Shown in pieces: positions 30,591 to 32,595 of a DNA stretch of 32,595 bases. The translations under genes and the position numbers were made by a program. A model generated the notes under the pieces. That model was not told the origin of the DNA and searched no databases. It worked only from the letters and a program-made list of their open reading frames with translations. The DNA comes from Alphaproteobacteria bacterium (lineage in GTDB: Bacteria > Myxococcota_A > UBA796 > GCA-2862545), in assembly GCA_020632925.1 (NCBI GenBank), contig JACKER010000053.1:1-32595 (forward strand). The letters run 5' to 3'. How positions within the stretch are numbered: the stretch's first letter is position 1; each line of letters starts with the position of its first letter.

Positions 30591-30926
30591 ATGCCCCGAC
30601 GCGCCGACTCCACCTTGACCCGAACGATCGGCGACCGGGTCCGTTCGCGTCGCGCCGCAGTTGGCTGGACGCAGGAGCAGCTTGCCGAAGCCTCCGGCGT
30701 CCGCCCGGCCACCATCTCCCGCATCGAGCGAGGGCACCTCGCGCCGAGCCTCGCCGTGCTCCAAGAGCTGGCCCAGGCTCTGGGGACCGCGGTCAGCGAT
30801 CTGGTCGGCGGCGCACCGGTCGAGGATCCTGACCAGCGAAAGCTCCTGGACGTATGGCTCTCGGTCGACCCGGCCGGCCGTCGCGCTCTGCTTGACCTCC
30901 TCGAAGCGCTGGACCGCCGGCGCTGA
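30591..30926 (+). CDS. XRE-family (Cro/CI-like) transcriptional regulator
   Basis: 111 residues from ATG at 30591; no clear ribosome site. A standard HTH_3 domain fills residues about 10-68: IGDRVRSRRAAVGWTQEQLAEASGV, then RPATISRIERGHLAPSLAVLQELAQALG, then TAVSDLVGG. The C-terminal about 40 residues (RKLLDVWLSVDPAGRRALLDLLEAL) are helical and could dimerise. It is cytoplasmic and binds DNA. It is divergent from the accessory operon, sharing a 24-59 base control region with overlapping promoters, so it is the likely regulator of that operon and of itself. Confidence 0.93.
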   Translation: MPRRADSTLTRTIGDRVRSRRAAVGWTQEQLAEASGVRPATISRIERGHLAPSLAVLQELAQALGTAVSDLVGGAPVEDPDQRKLLDVWLSVDPAGRRALLDLLEALDRRR

Positions 30927-31314
30927 CACATCCGGACGCCACGGAGCCGGGAGCCCGAACGTCCGCCACCCCACCACGTATGCGCCTTTCGACGAGTGCG
31001 GCGGCTTGTCCGCCGTCGGTCGGAACGCCGTGGATGCCTGTCCGAGATCGACAGCGTCGGACAGTCGCCGCTCGCGTCCACTCGGGACGAGCCGAGAGGC
31101 CGAGAGCGCGCGCGTCCGCGAGTGGTTCCGAAGCCAGCGACACAGCTCCGAATCGAGAGTAGCCTCCCGATTCTCGGCTACATGGAGGGTCTTCGGACAT
31201 CGCGGAAAGGAGCTTCTTCAGGACAAGTACCGTCGAGCGCACTGCACTCCACGCGCCGTCGATCCGACACCAACCCTTTCCTGCCAGGATCGGTTAGTGT
31301 TGGGTGAGGTGTTC
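30927..31314. other. 388-bp gap without a convincing gene
   Basis: Short open frames occur on both strands but have no coding bias, ribosome site or recognisable product. The gap holds a 6-bp inverted repeat (31159-31181). It probably contains the promoter of the 395-aa protein gene; no hexamer pair is convincing. Confidence 0.5.
31159..31181. repeat. Short inverted repeat GTAGCC/GGCTAC
   Basis: Six-base perfect arms with an 11-base loop, 156 bases after the XRE gene's end-side boundary region and before the next gene. A partly overlapping CGAGA/TCTCG pair offers an alternative fold. No T-run, so not a standard terminator; significance is low. Confidence 0.3.
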
Positions 31315-32502
31315 ATGAGCGAGAACGTGCCCGATCCTGCGGACGATGCAAGGCAGCTGCGCGCTGGTGACGCCGAAGCGGCGAGCCGTTTGGCGCGTCG
31401 TCGTCATCGGAGCTGTTCGGACCAGACCGAGAAGGAAGGTAGCGACAAACTCGAGGACGAGCTGGGCTCAGAGGAGGATGGTCCACGGCAGAGGTACGTG
31501 GACGCTGACTGGGACACGCTGATCCAGCAGGTCGGTCCTGAGCTGATCTCGGCTGTCGAGACACCAGGTTGGGTGACGATCACGGTGGACGTCCGGCGCC
31601 ACGACGGGAGGGCGGAGGTGCGACGGACCAAGGTGGACCTCAGCCGGACCGACGTTGATCATGCCGTTGTCGTGCGTCTTGGCGAACTGTTCCGTCATCT
31701 GGGCACTTGTTGCCACGGCGAAGTCAGGGTGACCGTGGACAACGAGGACGGGCCAGGCGTACTGGTCTGGGCGGGTACCGCACATGTCGGTGCGACAGAG
31801 CGGTGGATTCGTGCCGAGGAGGCGCGGCTGTTCCGTGAAAAGAATCGGTTCTACAGGGTGTTGTATTCGACGCTCAAGCGTCGTGACGCCATGATGGTGC
31901 GGATGTTCAGCGACTCGGCTCTCGTCATCCAGTCGTCGGCGACCGTACTGCAGGCGATACGCGGTGTCAACTTGCCACCACCGGCTCCCGCACGATCGGG
32001 ACCCGACCTTGGGTCGGTCGCGACCATGATCATGCAGGGTCTCATGTCGTTCTCGGGCGCGGCCGGGCAGACGACGAGCCCGCCCAGCCCCCCTCCACAG
32101 CACGACGACTATTCGGCTGCGACGGCCGACCCATCCTCCGCACCCGACCAGGACGACTACCTGGGTCTGGGTCGCCTATGGATGGACGAAGACGAGTCCG
32201 GTGTGGAGGACGAGCCCTTCGACTGGATGTACGGCCAGTATCCATGGGTCGTCGAGGACGACGAGGACGAACGAGAAGAGGAAGGAGAAGAGCTGGATGA
32301 CGAGTGGGAGGACGACGAGGAAGAACAAGAGCTGCTCGGGCCGCGACCGCACAGGCCTCGCAGTCCCTTCTCGTCGCTCGTCGACAACGCGGAGCGTCTG
32401 CGCGCTCGGCCCACACCGTCTCAACCCTCGGTCGAGGAATGCGAGCCGTTCGATGCTTGGGCATACGGAGGCATTGATCTGCTACCTCCAGAGGATCGGT
32501 GA
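31315..32502 (+). CDS. Unrecognised 395-aa protein with very acidic C-terminal tail
   Basis: ATG at 31315 with GAGGTG four to five bases upstream. Residues 1-60 are charged and probably disordered. About 62-170 form a mixed domain (WDTLIQQVGPELISAVETPGWVTITVDVRR; VVRLGELFRHLGTCCHGEVRVTVDN). About 170-225 are helical (RWIRAEEARLFREKNRFYRVLYSTLKRRDAMMVRMF). Then come a Pro/Ser-rich linker and, at about 320-342, a dense Asp/Glu run (DDEDEREEEGEELDDEWEDDEEEQ). No membrane span, enzyme motif or known family is visible. Codon use is less GC-rich than in genes left of 27345, in line with acquired DNA. The stop overlaps the next start (TGATG). The acidic tail could mimic nucleic acid or bind a basic partner; that is a guess. 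Confidence 0.75.
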   Translation: MSENVPDPADDARQLRAGDAEAASRLARRRHRSCSDQTEKEGSDKLEDELGSEEDGPRQRYVDADWDTLIQQVGPELISAVETPGWVTITVDVRRHDGRAEVRRTKVDLSRTDVDHAVVVRLGELFRHLGTCCHGEVRVTVDNEDGPGVLVWAGTAHVGATERWIRAEEARLFREKNRFYRVLYSTLKRRDAMMVRMFSDSALVIQSSATVLQAIRGVNLPPPAPARSGPDLGSVATMIMQGLMSFSGAAGQTTSPPSPPPQHDDYSAATADPSSAPDQDDYLGLGRLWMDEDESGVEDEPFDWMYGQYPWVVEDDEDEREEEGEELDDEWEDDEEEQELLGPRPHRPRSPFSSLVDNAERLRARPTPSQPSVEECEPFDAWAYGGIDLLPPEDR

Positions 32503-32595
32503 TGGACCCACGCCCGGAGATGAATGTGGCCAGCGGTCTGGCCTGCGACGATCTGCGGACTGAAGCGATCGCTCAGGCCGAGGCTTGCGGCCTCG
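32502..32595 (+). CDS. Start of a gene running off the window (3' partial)
   Basis: ATG at 32502 overlaps the previous TGA by one base (TGATG); a GTG at 32499 is an alternative. The frame is open to the window end, giving 31 residues beginning MDPRPEMNVASGLACDDLRT. No motif is recognisable in so short a piece. The overlap shows it belongs to the same transcript as the 395-aa protein. Confidence 0.55.
   Translation, partial: MDPRPEMNVASGLACDDLRTEAIAQAEACGL

Noticed and set aside
30467..31081. Minus-strand frames opposite the XRE gene
   Set aside because: Arg/Ser-rich, no domain; the plus-strand frame is a clear HTH_3 protein.

Overview
The window is very GC-rich and almost completely coding. 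It probably comes from a member of the Myxococcota or a close deltaproteobacterial relative. The evidence is two proteins with MYXO-CTERM-like tails (Cys-rich Gly segment, one hydrophobic span, Arg cluster), many Asp-rich MopE-type and thrombospondin-type-3 calcium-binding repeats, several short-signal lipoproteins, a bacterial fibrinogen-like domain, and frequent GTG starts. No rRNA, tRNA, CRISPR array or complete insertion sequence was seen.

Left part (1-10421). The C-terminal end of a secreted MYXO-CTERM protein meets, tail to tail, a minus-strand pair: an SRAP/YedK-type DNA-protein crosslink protein, then a twin-arginine-exported alpha/alpha-toroid protein that overlaps it. A sigma70-like promoter is visible upstream of the pair. 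Next come a 64-residue acidic protein and a 2564-residue surface protein made of a signal peptide, a beta-rich head, 14 variant MopE repeats, about 1200 residues of type-3 repeats and a MYXO-CTERM tail.

Middle part (10528-17210). A five-gene operon encodes an RDD-SpoIIM fusion, a multi-pass membrane protein, a DUF4129-DUF4350 fusion, a MoxR AAA+ ATPase and a DUF58 protein. All four junctions are the same 4-nt GTGA stop/start overlap. By analogy with MoxR/DUF58 loci this is probably a membrane-associated chaperone module. Three lipoproteins follow (MopE-fibrinogen, a Cys-rich protein, VCBS-UnbV). After them come a coiled-coil DUF2325 protein, an Ig-repeat/outer-membrane-barrel fusion and an LCAD-like acyl-CoA dehydrogenase (to 27344).

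Right part (27345-32595). The sequence changes character: more A/T, a 338-bp non-coding stretch with a direct repeat and palindromes, a small HTH protein, and mostly unrecognised genes. A tightly coupled minus-strand operon (lipoprotein, 63-aa protein, secreted 131-aa protein, 173-aa protein, HExxH metallopeptidase-like protein, zinc-ribbon protein) faces a divergent XRE regulator across overlapping promoters. A 395-aa protein with a very acidic tail follows and is coupled to a gene that runs off the end. This segment looks accessory and is the best candidate for an undescribed system; its function cannot be read from the sequence.
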